This document shows, piece after piece, positions 35,277 through 43,467 of a stretch of DNA of 64,000 bases. The stretch spans positions 1,580,001 to 1,644,000 of the forward strand of contig NC_011761.1 of assembly GCF_000021485.1 (NCBI RefSeq). Reading direction: 5' to 3'. The notes below the pieces were generated by a model. It had not been told where the DNA came from. It made no database searches and saw only the letters and a program-made list of their open reading frames with translations. How positions within the stretch are numbered: the stretch's first letter is position 1; each line of letters starts with the position of its first letter. The position numbers and the translations under genes were made by a program. This DNA is from Acidithiobacillus ferrooxidans ATCC 23270. Lineage in GTDB: Bacteria; Pseudomonadota; Gammaproteobacteria; Acidithiobacillales; Acidithiobacillaceae.

Positions 35277-35501
35277 ATGAGCGATATCAGATTGAAGATC
35301 ACCGGCATGACCTGCGGACACTGCGTGCGGGCCGTGACCAAGGCGCTGGAAGGCATACCTGGTGTGGAAAAGGCGGACGTTACGCTGGAGCCGGGAGAAG
35401 CCGTGGTGCATGGTCTGGCGGACACCGCCACGCTGATCGCCGTGATCAGGGAGGAAGGCTATGAGGCGGAAGAGTGCAAAAAGTCACAGAGCGGATCGTA
35501 G
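35277..35501 (+). CDS. copZ: copper chaperone, heavy-metal-associated domain (CopZ-like)
   Basis: 74 aa with AGGAG before the ATG. It is a single ferredoxin-like HMA domain with the metal-binding motif GMTCGHC (Cys13, Cys16) and the usual pattern VTKALEGIPGVEKADVTLEP. Soluble CopZ/Atx1-type proteins bind Cu(I) and deliver it to P-type ATPases or repressors. No ATPase gene is adjacent. Confidence 0.9.
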   Translation: MSDIRLKITGMTCGHCVRAVTKALEGIPGVEKADVTLEPGEAVVHGLADTATLIAVIREEGYEAEECKKSQSGS

Positions 35502-35761
35502 CTGCAAATAGCTTGGGATAAGCCGGGCGCAGCGGCCTGGCGCACCGGAAACAGGCGCATGACGGATTCACGACAAAGCAACTATATGATTTTCCATTGT
35601 TATAAGAGGGATGGACAGTTTCCTGTCGCTGACACCGGACAGTTTTATGGCAGGAAATATCACCCGAATTCCGCAGAACTCCTATAAAAACAATGGGTAT
35701 TTGGATTGGCATGAATATTGATACTGCAGATTCGCAGTTTCAACCTTGAGGAGTAAGCAAC
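35502..35761. promoter_or_regulatory. upstream region of the acid-shock-like gene with repeats
   Basis: It contains a direct repeat GGACAGTTT at 35613-35621 and 35637-35645 (24 bp apart) and an inverted repeat CTGTC-N10-GACAG (35623-35642) between and over them. Such geometry can mark a regulator site, but no known box matches. Otherwise no gene. Confidence 0.3.
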
Positions 35762-35953
35762 ATGTCCATGAAAACTTCTGCTATTGCTATTGTCATGATG
35801 TCAGCCTTCGCAGTTTCCACCGCCTTTGCGGCGACACCGGCCAAGGCTCCGGCGAAGCACCCAGCCAAGGTGGCCACGCACAAGGCCGTCGCGCACAAGG
35901 CCGTCGCGCACAAGGCTCCTGTGAAAAAAGCCACAGCCAAGAAAGGTTACTAA
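35762..35953 (+). CDS. small exported Ala/Lys/His-rich protein (Asr-like)
   Basis: 63 aa with GAGGAG eight bases before the ATG. A signal peptide (MSMKTSAIAIVMMSAFAVST, cut after AFA) is followed by a low-complexity basic tail of short repeats such as KAVAHKAVAHKAP and PAKAPAKHPAK. Acid-shock protein Asr of enterobacteria has the same build: signal peptide plus Ala/Lys/Thr/His/Pro-rich basic periplasmic peptide. The similarity may be compositional only. It is monocistronic with a strong terminator, as expected for a highly expressed stress peptide. Periplasmic buffering or chaperoning is inference. Confidence 0.75.
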   Translation: MSMKTSAIAIVMMSAFAVSTAFAATPAKAPAKHPAKVATHKAVAHKAVAHKAPVKKATAKKGY

Positions 35954-35975
35954 GGGGAACTTCCCTAAATAGGAC

Positions 35976-36003
35976 AAAGGGGCCTTCGGGCCCCTTTTTT
36001 ATT
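35976..36003 (+). terminator. rho-independent terminator of the Asr-like gene
   Basis: AAAGGGGCC and GGCCCCTTT form a perfect stem around a TTCG tetraloop, followed by a T-run. It starts 22 bp after the stop codon. Confidence 0.92.
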
Positions 36004-36090
36004 TGGGGGAGCGGGTATCAGGCCCATTTCAGGGGTGCCAATCTGCTCAAATTCGCTATATGATTGGCGCGTAAACAGAAAGGAACTCCC

Positions 36091-36357
36091 ATGTTGCACT
36101 GGATCACCGACAGCCGCGCCGGTTTTGTGGCGTTACTGATGGTCGCCTTCATCGTGGCGATAGGTGTGTATGTGTTACCCGCTCTGATGGCCTGGAGCAT
36201 GGATAGCCCGCACCGGATACCCATCACCCTGCTGGATCTGTTGCTCGGCTGGACTGTCCTCGGCTGGGTTGCCGCGCTGATCTGGGCGGTCATGAGTGGC
36301 AATGGCGATAGTTTTGACGACGACCGTCCACCCCGCCGCCAGGAGCCCTGGATGTGA
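36091..36357 (+). CDS. superinfection-immunity (Imm)-like membrane protein
   Basis: 88 aa from the ATG at 36091 (AGGAA upstream; the open frame extends nine codons more). Two hydrophobic helices: GFVALLMVAFIVAIGVYVLP and, with the family hallmark, LLDLLLGWTVLGWVAALIWA. This LLLGWT--GW--ALIWA pattern is that of the T4 Imm-type superinfection immunity family, widespread in bacterial genomes. Phage Imm blocks DNA entry of a second phage; the bacterial role is unknown. Confidence 0.75.
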   Translation: MLHWITDSRAGFVALLMVAFIVAIGVYVLPALMAWSMDSPHRIPITLLDLLLGWTVLGWVAALIWAVMSGNGDSFDDDRPPRRQEPWM

Positions 36358-36480
36358 TAGAGTCCAGGTCGGGACGGCGATGCTTGCGGCATGGATGCTC
36401 TGCACACTCATCCCGGAATCATCAGCGTCAGGAAATGATATGAACACCGCAGTGACTACGGGCTTGCCGCAACCGGGCGG

Positions 36481-36978
36481 ATGCCTGATTTGAAAATATC
36501 TCCATTGGTCATTTTCACCGTGGGTACCGCGGCCTCTGGTAAAAGCACCTGGGCGCGATCGGTGCAGTCCCGTTATACGGGATTGCGTATCGCCGTCATC
36601 GAAAGAGACGAGATCCGGGTTTCCCTGCACGAGGGGAGGATCGAGGGGGTTTTTTCCTGGCTGGCGTGGAATCCTGCCCTGGAAGGCAAGGTCCAGCGGC
36701 TTTGGGAACAGCGGGTGCGGGGTGCCATCGGTACGCACGATGTCCTTGTCCTTGCCGACACCCATCTGGATGTCGGCGATCTGGCAAAAAAAGCACAATG
36801 GTTGCGGGATCAGGGAGTCACGGAGATGTCTGTGCATTACTTCCCGGCCTTGCCGCTGATGGAGCTCATCCGCCGCGATCGGGGAAGGGGCCACCCGGTG
36901 GGTGGCGAAGTGCTCAGGGAGCACATCAAAAAGCTGGAGCCGGAGGACCGCTACTGGGAGGCTGTGGATGGCCTTTAA
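36481..36978 (+). CDS. P-loop nucleotide kinase, polynucleotide-kinase-like
   Basis: 165 aa. P-loop VGTAASGKSTWARSV at residues 14-28, then VIERDEIRVSLHEGRIEGVF and a lid-type region LIRRDRGRGHPVGGEVLREH. The organisation is that of the AAA_33/zeta-toxin/T4 Pnk 5'-kinase group (Walker A, then D-E/D-R near residue 45). The C-terminal phosphatase domain of T4 Pnk is absent. Substrate could be RNA/DNA ends or a small molecule. The start ATG lacks a good ribosome site. Its stop abuts the convergent DUF2147 gene. Confidence 0.7.
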   Translation: MPDLKISPLVIFTVGTAASGKSTWARSVQSRYTGLRIAVIERDEIRVSLHEGRIEGVFSWLAWNPALEGKVQRLWEQRVRGAIGTHDVLVLADTHLDVGDLAKKAQWLRDQGVTEMSVHYFPALPLMELIRRDRGRGHPVGGEVLREHIKKLEPEDRYWEAVDGL

Positions 36979-37398
36979 CTACCGCGATTTAGATGGAACC
37001 TTGGTCCAGATGGTGTTGCCGCCGAGCCACGAAAAGCCGACATAACCGTACACCTTGAGCTTGCGGGAATCCAGAGTCGTCAGTGTGCCATGGTAGTAGG
37101 TTTTGCTGTTCGGGTCGTAAATGCGGCCCTTAGCCCATTCTCCCGGACGTCTGGGTACGAAGTCCGCCAGAATTTGCGGCTGACCCTCGGCGCGGGCCTG
37201 CTGCACAGTTTCCTGCATATGCCTCACGCTCTGTCCGAAGAGCACCCCATTTTTTGCGTAAATGCGGATATACCCGTTGCCCCCCGCAGTTTGCCACAAG
37301 CCGGTAATGCTCCCGCGTTCTGTGCCTGCAAAAGCGATACCGATACTCCCCAAAAGTAGCCCGGTGAGAATAAAGCAACGAGCTAAAAGACGTTTCAT
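36979..37398 (-). CDS. DUF2147 family exported protein
   Basis: 139 aa from the ATG at 37398. Signal peptide CFILTGLLLGSIGIAFA followed by a small domain of the DUF2147 family: ITGLWQTAGGNGYIRIYAKN, GRIYDPNSKTYYHGTLTTLD, RKLKVYGYVGFSWLGGNTIW. Periplasmic, beta-rich, function unknown. The convergent P-loop gene ends in the adjacent base. Confidence 0.8.
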   Translation of the reverse strand: MKRLLARCFILTGLLLGSIGIAFAGTERGSITGLWQTAGGNGYIRIYAKNGVLFGQSVRHMQETVQQARAEGQPQILADFVPRRPGEWAKGRIYDPNSKTYYHGTLTTLDSRKLKVYGYVGFSWLGGNTIWTKVPSKSR

Positions 37399-37530
37399 TC
37401 CTTGACCTTCCCAGCCTTGTATCCCTACCTGCAAATTTTATGTTGTAAAATTTTAACAATATCAGCAACGACTGGCAACTACGGCCGAATGGCGGCGCTG
37501 TCCCGCATCGGGCCTTGCATTCCGTAGCAA

Positions 37531-37548
37531 TACTGTATAAAAATATAG
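37531..37548 (+). promoter_or_regulatory. LexA (SOS) box before lexA
   Basis: TACTGTATAAAAATATAG contains CTGT-N8-ATAG, one mismatch from the gammaproteobacterial CTGT-N8-ACAG consensus, with the typical AT-rich core. It ends 45 bp before the lexA start and probably controls the whole lexA-imuA-imuB-dnaE2 operon. I see no other convincing box nearby. Confidence 0.7.
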
Positions 37549-37593
37549 CCATCGCCAGAGATGGCGGTTCCGCTGGCCCTCAGGAGATATTGC

Positions 37594-38211
37594 ATGGATG
37601 AACTTACCCCCCGGCAGTCCGAAATTCTCGCCTGGATTCGTGCCCGCATGGCGGAAGACAGCCTGCCGCCTACCCGTGCGGAGTTGATGCGGGCCTTTGA
37701 CTTCCGTTCACCCAATGCTGCCGAAAGTCACCTGCGGGTATTGGCGCGCAAGGGCTATATCCTGCTGCAGAGTGGTACGGCCAGGGGCATCCGCCTCTGT
37801 GCAAGCGAAGAAGAAACCGGGTTGCCGCTGATCGGGCGAGTGGCCGCCGGGCAACCCATGCTGGCCGAAGAGTTCCGGGAGGGACAGTTGCCCGTCGACC
37901 CAAAGCTCTTTTCGCCAGGGGCCGATTACCTGTTGCGGGTGCAGGGCATGAGTATGCGTGATGCCGGCATTCTCGATGGCGATATTCTCGCCGTCCGTCA
38001 TGACGCCTCGCTCACTCTCCAGGACGGTCAGATGGTCGTGGCCCGGGTCAACGGCGAGGTGACGGTCAAACGCTGGAAGCGGGATGGCAAGCAGGTCTGG
38101 CTGCTGCCGGAAAACCCGGATTTCTCTCCTATTTCTGTGGATTTGCAACGCGATAGTCTGACAATAGAAGGCGTGGTGGTCGGACTGCTGCGTATTGGAG
38201 GCAACTTATGA
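37594..38211 (+). CDS. lexA: LexA repressor
   Basis: 205 aa from the ATG at 37594, with AGGAG seven bases upstream. The N-terminal winged helix contains MDELTPRQSEILAWIRARM and the recognition region FDFRSPNAAESHLRVLARKG. The self-cleavage bond is Ala85-Gly86 (GRVAAGQPM), with catalytic Ser120 (VQGMSMRDAGI) and Lys159 (EVTVKRWK). RecA filaments trigger cleavage and derepress SOS genes. The imuA start overlaps its stop (ATGA), so repressor and mutasome are made from one transcript. It could be a second LexA beside a stand-alone one elsewhere. Confidence 0.93.
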   Translation: MDELTPRQSEILAWIRARMAEDSLPPTRAELMRAFDFRSPNAAESHLRVLARKGYILLQSGTARGIRLCASEEETGLPLIGRVAAGQPMLAEEFREGQLPVDPKLFSPGADYLLRVQGMSMRDAGILDGDILAVRHDASLTLQDGQMVVARVNGEVTVKRWKRDGKQVWLLPENPDFSPISVDLQRDSLTIEGVVVGLLRIGGNL

Positions 38212-38852
38212 ATCCATCCGTACATAAAACCGCCGTCAACACCCTGTTGAACAATCATCCCCGGCACTTGTGGCGGGGTCTGAATGATCAGCGGACGCCG
38301 GGCGTGGCGACGCACTGGCCGGATCTGGAGCGGTTGGTAGGTAGCTGGCCACGTGGCGCCATCACTGAAGTGGTCAGTGCTCTGGACGGTATCGGAGAAC
38401 TGCGCCTGGTGCTGCCCGCCGTGGCGGAACTGAGTCAGCGCGAGGCGCGCTGGATACTCTGGGTCGCGCCCCCGCATATCCCCTATCCGGCGGCGCTGGC
38501 GGCCGCGGGTGTCGATCTTGCGCGGATGCTGGTGCTGCATCCACGCAAGGATCAGAATACGCTCTGGGCGCTGGAACTGGCTCTGCGTTCCGGCAGTTGC
38601 AGCGCGGTGCTGGCCTGGCCGCCGACTCTACAAGATGTCCAGTGGCGTCGCCTGCAATTGGCGGCCGAGGCGGGCAATAGTCTGGCCTTCTTCTTTTTCC
38701 GACAAAGCAACGCCGCTGCGGTACCCGTTGCCTTGCGTCTGGATCTGCACCCTGCCCCGCAAGGAATCGACGTGAACGTCCGTAAACGTCGTGGTGCCAT
38801 GCCGACGCGGGGTATGGTGGCGCTCAGCGACCAACTGGCGCTGGCGTTCTGA
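38208..38852 (+). CDS. imuA: ImuA, RecA-like SOS mutagenesis factor
   Basis: 214 aa. It belongs to the ImuA/SulA-like family, distant RecA relatives: HLWRGLNDQRTPGVATHWPD, LERLVGSWPRGAITEVVSAL, VAPPHIPYPAALAAAGVDLA and AVLAWPPTLQDVQWRRLQLA. The Walker A loop typical of RecA is not conserved. In other bacteria ImuA works with ImuB and DnaE2 in damage-induced mutagenesis. It starts inside the lexA stop and is six bases ahead of imuB. Confidence 0.9.
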   Translation: MNPSVHKTAVNTLLNNHPRHLWRGLNDQRTPGVATHWPDLERLVGSWPRGAITEVVSALDGIGELRLVLPAVAELSQREARWILWVAPPHIPYPAALAAAGVDLARMLVLHPRKDQNTLWALELALRSGSCSAVLAWPPTLQDVQWRRLQLAAEAGNSLAFFFFRQSNAAAVPVALRLDLHPAPQGIDVNVRKRRGAMPTRGMVALSDQLALAF

Positions 38853-38858
38853 AACCCC

Positions 38859-40271
38859 ATGCGCTGGCTGGCGGTACAGTTTCCGCGTTTGGGCGTGGAG
38901 CTTCGGGAGCGGGTGCAGGCGGAAGCGGCCGCGCTGGCGCTGGTGGACATGCAGGGCAGTGCTGGAACCTTGTTGCAGGTCAACGCGACAGCGCTTCAGG
39001 CGGGACTGCGAACGGGCATGACGACGGCACGGGCCTTGGCCATGCTCCCGGAACTGCAACTCTGTACCCGCGACCCGGCTGCCGAAGTGCAGGCGCTCAG
39101 CCACTGGGCCAGGCTGCTTTATAGTCTGGCACCACGGGTAGTGCTGCTGGAGGAGATGTCCCCCGCCCTGGCGGTGGATATCTCCGGTAACACCCGCCTG
39201 CGGCAGGATGACACATTGTTGCAGGTCGTGGCGGCATGGGCTGCTGCGACGCGGCTGAGTGTGCGTACCGGGGTGGCTCCGACCCCTCTGGGGGCCGCTT
39301 TGCTGGCGCAGTGGCAAGGTGCCGGTTCCCGTTCCGGCTCTTGCCTGGAGCCTACCGACTGGGCGTTGCTCTGGCCGCAAATCCCCATAACCTTGTTGCC
39401 CTGTGCCGTCGCCACCCGTGCGGCCCTATTGGCCCTGGGGGTTCGTCATTGCGCCCAGCTTCAGGCCCTGGATCGTGCCGATCTGGTCAGGCGCCTTGGT
39501 CCCGAATCCTTGCATGTGCTGGATCGTCTGAGCGGCAGGATAGACGATCCGCGTCCCGCATTGTCTTTCCCGGTGGATCCGGAAGTTTCCATCCCGCTGT
39601 ACGATGAAATCCGCCACTGGGAAGGTCTGCGCTTTGCCCTGCACCGTGCTTTACAGGATCTTCAGCTTCTTCTCCGGACGCAGGCGCAAGCCAGCCGCTC
39701 CTGGCTGCTGCAGTTGCAGGGTCGTGAGCGGCAATGGTCTTCCACGCTGGAAGTGCGCGATCCTACCACGAATGTGGAGACACTGTTGACGCTCTGGCAA
39801 TGGCGGTTACAACAACAGCCTCTGGATTTTGCCGTGCATACCCTGCACCTGCAGGCACTGGCGCCGCAACACTGGCCTGGGCGTCAGGCAACCTGGTGGC
39901 AGGACGGGGTGGAGGAGGCGCGCTGGCAGTTGGTGGAGCAATTGCGTCAGCGTCTGGGTGACGTTGCGGTGCATGCCGTCGCCGGAGTTGCGGATCACCG
40001 CCCGGATTACGCCTGGCAGAAGGTGCCACCGGGAGCTGGACAGGGAGAGGCCAATGCCGCTCGTCCCCTCTGGTTGCTGGCGCAGGCACTGCCGCTCCAT
40101 GCCCCACCGCTCCTTCCGCCGGCGCAGGTAGAACGTATCGAAGGCGGCTGGTGGGATGGCCAGGATCAGAGCCGGGATTACTTCCGCTGGCGGCATCCTG
40201 GCGGGGCTCTGTGCTGGGTGTATCGAGACCGGCGTCAGGGGTGTTTCTATGTGCAGGGCTATTTTGCCTGA
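38859..40271 (+). CDS. imuB: ImuB, Y-family polymerase-like mutasome subunit
   Basis: 470 aa, usual length. Y-family fold with MRWLAVQFPRLGVELRER at the start, where active polymerases carry an acidic Asp in place of the Pro-Arg seen here, and LEEMSPALAVDISGNTRLRQ in the palm. The acidic catalytic triad is incomplete, as in known ImuB, which serves as an adaptor linking the beta clamp and DnaE2. The C-terminus (HPGGALCWVYRDRRQGCFYV) matches the ImuB family. Its last 23 bases overlap the dnaE2 start. Confidence 0.92.
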   Translation: MRWLAVQFPRLGVELRERVQAEAAALALVDMQGSAGTLLQVNATALQAGLRTGMTTARALAMLPELQLCTRDPAAEVQALSHWARLLYSLAPRVVLLEEMSPALAVDISGNTRLRQDDTLLQVVAAWAAATRLSVRTGVAPTPLGAALLAQWQGAGSRSGSCLEPTDWALLWPQIPITLLPCAVATRAALLALGVRHCAQLQALDRADLVRRLGPESLHVLDRLSGRIDDPRPALSFPVDPEVSIPLYDEIRHWEGLRFALHRALQDLQLLLRTQAQASRSWLLQLQGRERQWSSTLEVRDPTTNVETLLTLWQWRLQQQPLDFAVHTLHLQALAPQHWPGRQATWWQDGVEEARWQLVEQLRQRLGDVAVHAVAGVADHRPDYAWQKVPPGAGQGEANAARPLWLLAQALPLHAPPLLPPAQVERIEGGWWDGQDQSRDYFRWRHPGGALCWVYRDRRQGCFYVQGYFA

Positions 40272-43200
40272 GTACGCCGAGCTCCACTGTCTCAGCGCAC
40301 TGAGTTTTTTACGGGGTGCCAGTGCCGTGGAAGACCTGCTGGACCGTGCCCAGGCGCTGGGATACCGTGCCCTCGCCATTACCGAGGAGTGTTCCCTGGG
40401 CAGCGCGGCGCGAGCCCACAGCCATGCCTGCAATATCGGTTTTCCGCTGATACTGGGCAGTGAAATCGCCCTGACCGATGGTCCGCGCATCGTCCTGCTG
40501 GTGCAGGAGCATGACGGTTATGTCGCGCTATCCCGCTTCATCACCCGCGCCCGGGGGCGGGCGGGAAAAGGCCATTATCAGGCCCGCATGGCGGATTTGC
40601 CGGAACTTGTGGGTTGTCTGGCCATCATTCTCCCTGATTCGCAAAGCCTGCGCTTCGATGTTGCCGGCGCCATCGCCGTAAGGGATTGTCTTGGCGCCGA
40701 AAATGTCTGGCTGGGCGCGGAGCTCCTGCGTGGCGGCGATGACGCGGCGCAACTTCGGGAGGTGTTGGAGCAGGGCAGGGCGCTGAATATTCCTTGTCTG
40801 GCTTGCGGGGATGTCCACATGGACCGGCGCAGCCGTCGTTTTTTGCAGGATGTGCTCACTGCCATCCGCCTGCGGCGTCCGCTGGCAGATCTGGGCTGGG
40901 CACTGGCCCGTAATGGCGAGCGCCACCTGCGCCCGCGCTCCGTACTGGCGGAGATCTATCCTCCGGAGCTGCTGGTCGAAACCTTGCGGGTGGCAGAGCG
41001 CTGTCAATTTTCTCTCGATAGTCTCGTTTATCGCTACCCCGATGGGGCCTGTCCCGCAGACCAGCAGCGAGATGATTATCTCGCCGAACTGGCCAGGCAA
41101 GGTCTGCAACGGCGTTATCCCCAAGGTGTCGCCACGGTGGTAGCCACGCAACTGGAGGCGGAACTGGCACTGGTGCGGGAACTGGATTACGCCGGCTATT
41201 TCCTGACCGTCCACGATATCGTCCGATTTGCCAAGGGGCGCGGTATCCTCTGCCAGGGCCGGGGCTCGGCGGCCAATTCGGTCATTTGCTATGCCCTCGG
41301 CATTACGGAAGTAGACCCCAGCCGAATGCAACTGCTTTTCGCGCGATTCATTTCCCGCGATCGTCGGGAGCCGCCGGATATTGACGTGGATTTCGAGCAT
41401 GAGCGCCGCGAAGAAGTCATTCAGTACGTGTTTCAGCATTACGGGCGGGACCACGCCGCGCTGACCGCTACCATCATCCATTATCGGCCGCGCAGTGCCA
41501 TGCGCGATGCCGCCCGTGCCCTTGGTTTTGCGCCGGTCGAGATTCAGCGCCTCACCCAGGGCCTGGCTTGGTGGGATGGACGCCAAATTCGCCCGGAGCG
41601 TTTGCAGGAGCAGGGCTTCGACCCTACCAGCCCGACCATCCAACGCCTGGTCACCGTAGTCAATGCACTGGTCGGTTTCCCGCGTCATCTCTCCCAGCAT
41701 GTCGGTGGCATGGTGCTCTCTGCGACCCCCCTCAATGCCTTAGTTCCCATCGAACCCGCCGCCATGGCGGAGCGCGCGGTGATTCAGTGGGACAAGGACG
41801 ATCTCGACGTCCTTGGTATCCTCAAGGTCGATATACTCGCGCTGGGGATGCTGAGCGTGTTGCGCCGTGCCCTCGATGATCTGGGCATGACCCTCGCCGA
41901 CATCCCTGCCGAAGACCCGGCCACCTACGCCATGCTCCAGCGCGGTGAGAGCCTGGGCGTCTTTCAGGTGGAGTCGCGGGCGCAGATGAGTATGTTGCCG
42001 CGCCTCAAACCCCGTTGTTTTTACGACCTGGTGATCGAAGTCGCCATCATCCGCCCCGGCCCTATCCAGGGCGATATGGTGCATCCCTATCTGCGTCGCC
42101 GCCAGGGGCTGGAGCCGGTGCGCTATCCTGGACCGGAAGTCAAAAAGGTGCTGGAACGGACCCTGGGTGTGCCGATTTTTCAGGAGCAGGTGATGCAGAT
42201 TGCCATCGATGCTGCGGGTTTCAGTGGTGACGAGGCTGATGGTCTGCGCCGGGCCATGGCCGCCTGGCGGCGCAAGGGGCATCTCGGCCCTTACAGCGAC
42301 CGCCTCATCCGCGGTCTCCGTCTGCGCGGCTATTCCGAAGCATTCGCCCAGCGTCTTTGCCAGCAGATTCAGGGCTTCGCCGAATATGGTTTTCCCGAAT
42401 CCCATGCCGCAAGCTTCGCCCTGCTGGTTTATGCCTCCGCCTGGATCAAGTGCCACCATCCGGCCATATTCGCCGCCGCGCTATTGAACAGCCAGCCCAT
42501 GGGTTTTTATGCCCCCGCCCAGATCGTGCAGGAGGCCCGCCGCTGTGGCGTTGAGGTATTGTCCGTGGACATCTGCCATAGTGACTGGGATTGTAAGGTA
42601 CAGGATGGGGCGCTGCGTCTGGGGCTTTGCCTGATCAAGGGCATGTCTCCCAAAGAGGCGGAAAGGCTTCTGCACTGGCGGGCGCAGGGCGGTGCGCTGC
42701 ACAGCGAGGCGCTTCGCCATGGCCTTGGTCTGTCCGCTGCCGCGCTGCACCAACTGGCATATGCCGGGGCCCTGTCCAGCCTGCACGGGGACCGACATCA
42801 GGCCCTGTGGGCGGTGCAGGGCAGCCTGCCCCTGCCCACCGCATTGCCCATGCCGGTGGTACCAGAGCAGGCTCCCGCCCTTCCTGCCGAAACGTCCGCT
42901 GCCGCCTGTATTGCCGATTATCAGCAACTGGGCCTGAGCCTTGGTCCCCATCCTCTGCATTTTCTGCGCGAGCGGATCGCCCAAAGTGGCTATCGCCGTA
43001 TCGCCGAGGTGCGCCTGCAGCACCACGACCGCCCGGATCGTCTCGCCGGTCTGGTCACCCACCGGCAGCGTCCCGGTACAGCCCATGGTACGGTATTCCT
43101 GACACTGGAAGATGAGTCCGGTATGATCAATGTCATTGTCTGGCCGCAAAGGGTCGAAGGCTGGCGCCGGGCACTGCTGCAGGGCCGCCTGCTGGGTATC

Positions 43201-43311
43201 GGCGGTCGGCTGGAGCGCCAGGGTGTCAGTCTTCATTTTATCGCCGACGCCATGGAGGATCTCAGCCCCTGGCTGGGTACACTGAGCACACGCTCCCGGG
43301 ATTTTTATTAG
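40249..43311 (+). CDS. dnaE2: error-prone DNA polymerase III alpha subunit (DnaE2/ImuC)
   Basis: 1020 aa from the ATG at 40249, shorter than DnaE1 (about 1160 aa) and typical of DnaE2. PHP domain at the N-terminus (YAELHCLSALSFLRGASAVE, ALAITEECSLGSA), catalytic palm with CQGRGSAANSVICYALGITE and the paired Asp in PPDIDVDFEHERREEVIQ, then GVFQVESRAQMSMLPRLKP. An OB domain is near the end (RLAGLVTHRQRPGTAHGTVF). The beta-clamp and tau-binding tail is reduced. It performs translesion synthesis with ImuA and ImuB under SOS control. Confidence 0.95.
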   Translation: MCRAILPEYAELHCLSALSFLRGASAVEDLLDRAQALGYRALAITEECSLGSAARAHSHACNIGFPLILGSEIALTDGPRIVLLVQEHDGYVALSRFITRARGRAGKGHYQARMADLPELVGCLAIILPDSQSLRFDVAGAIAVRDCLGAENVWLGAELLRGGDDAAQLREVLEQGRALNIPCLACGDVHMDRRSRRFLQDVLTAIRLRRPLADLGWALARNGERHLRPRSVLAEIYPPELLVETLRVAERCQFSLDSLVYRYPDGACPADQQRDDYLAELARQGLQRRYPQGVATVVATQLEAELALVRELDYAGYFLTVHDIVRFAKGRGILCQGRGSAANSVICYALGITEVDPSRMQLLFARFISRDRREPPDIDVDFEHERREEVIQYVFQHYGRDHAALTATIIHYRPRSAMRDAARALGFAPVEIQRLTQGLAWWDGRQIRPERLQEQGFDPTSPTIQRLVTVVNALVGFPRHLSQHVGGMVLSATPLNALVPIEPAAMAERAVIQWDKDDLDVLGILKVDILALGMLSVLRRALDDLGMTLADIPAEDPATYAMLQRGESLGVFQVESRAQMSMLPRLKPRCFYDLVIEVAIIRPGPIQGDMVHPYLRRRQGLEPVRYPGPEVKKVLERTLGVPIFQEQVMQIAIDAAGFSGDEADGLRRAMAAWRRKGHLGPYSDRLIRGLRLRGYSEAFAQRLCQQIQGFAEYGFPESHAASFALLVYASAWIKCHHPAIFAAALLNSQPMGFYAPAQIVQEARRCGVEVLSVDICHSDWDCKVQDGALRLGLCLIKGMSPKEAERLLHWRAQGGALHSEALRHGLGLSAAALHQLAYAGALSSLHGDRHQALWAVQGSLPLPTALPMPVVPEQAPALPAETSAAACIADYQQLGLSLGPHPLHFLRERIAQSGYRRIAEVRLQHHDRPDRLAGLVTHRQRPGTAHGTVFLTLEDESGMINVIVWPQRVEGWRRALLQGRLLGIGGRLERQGVSLHFIADAMEDLSPWLGTLSTRSRDFY

Positions 43312-43467
43312 TCCCGCTACCGAGGAAGTCCCTGCCCAGACAGCGGGTTCCTCTGGTCCGTCCGGCTTTACCAGGATGAGGCCGTCTGGCTTTTACCACG
43401 GCCACAGGTTTAGAATCCAAGCGTATCGTCGTTACATCTCGCAAAAACATAAGGACCGTATTCACTC

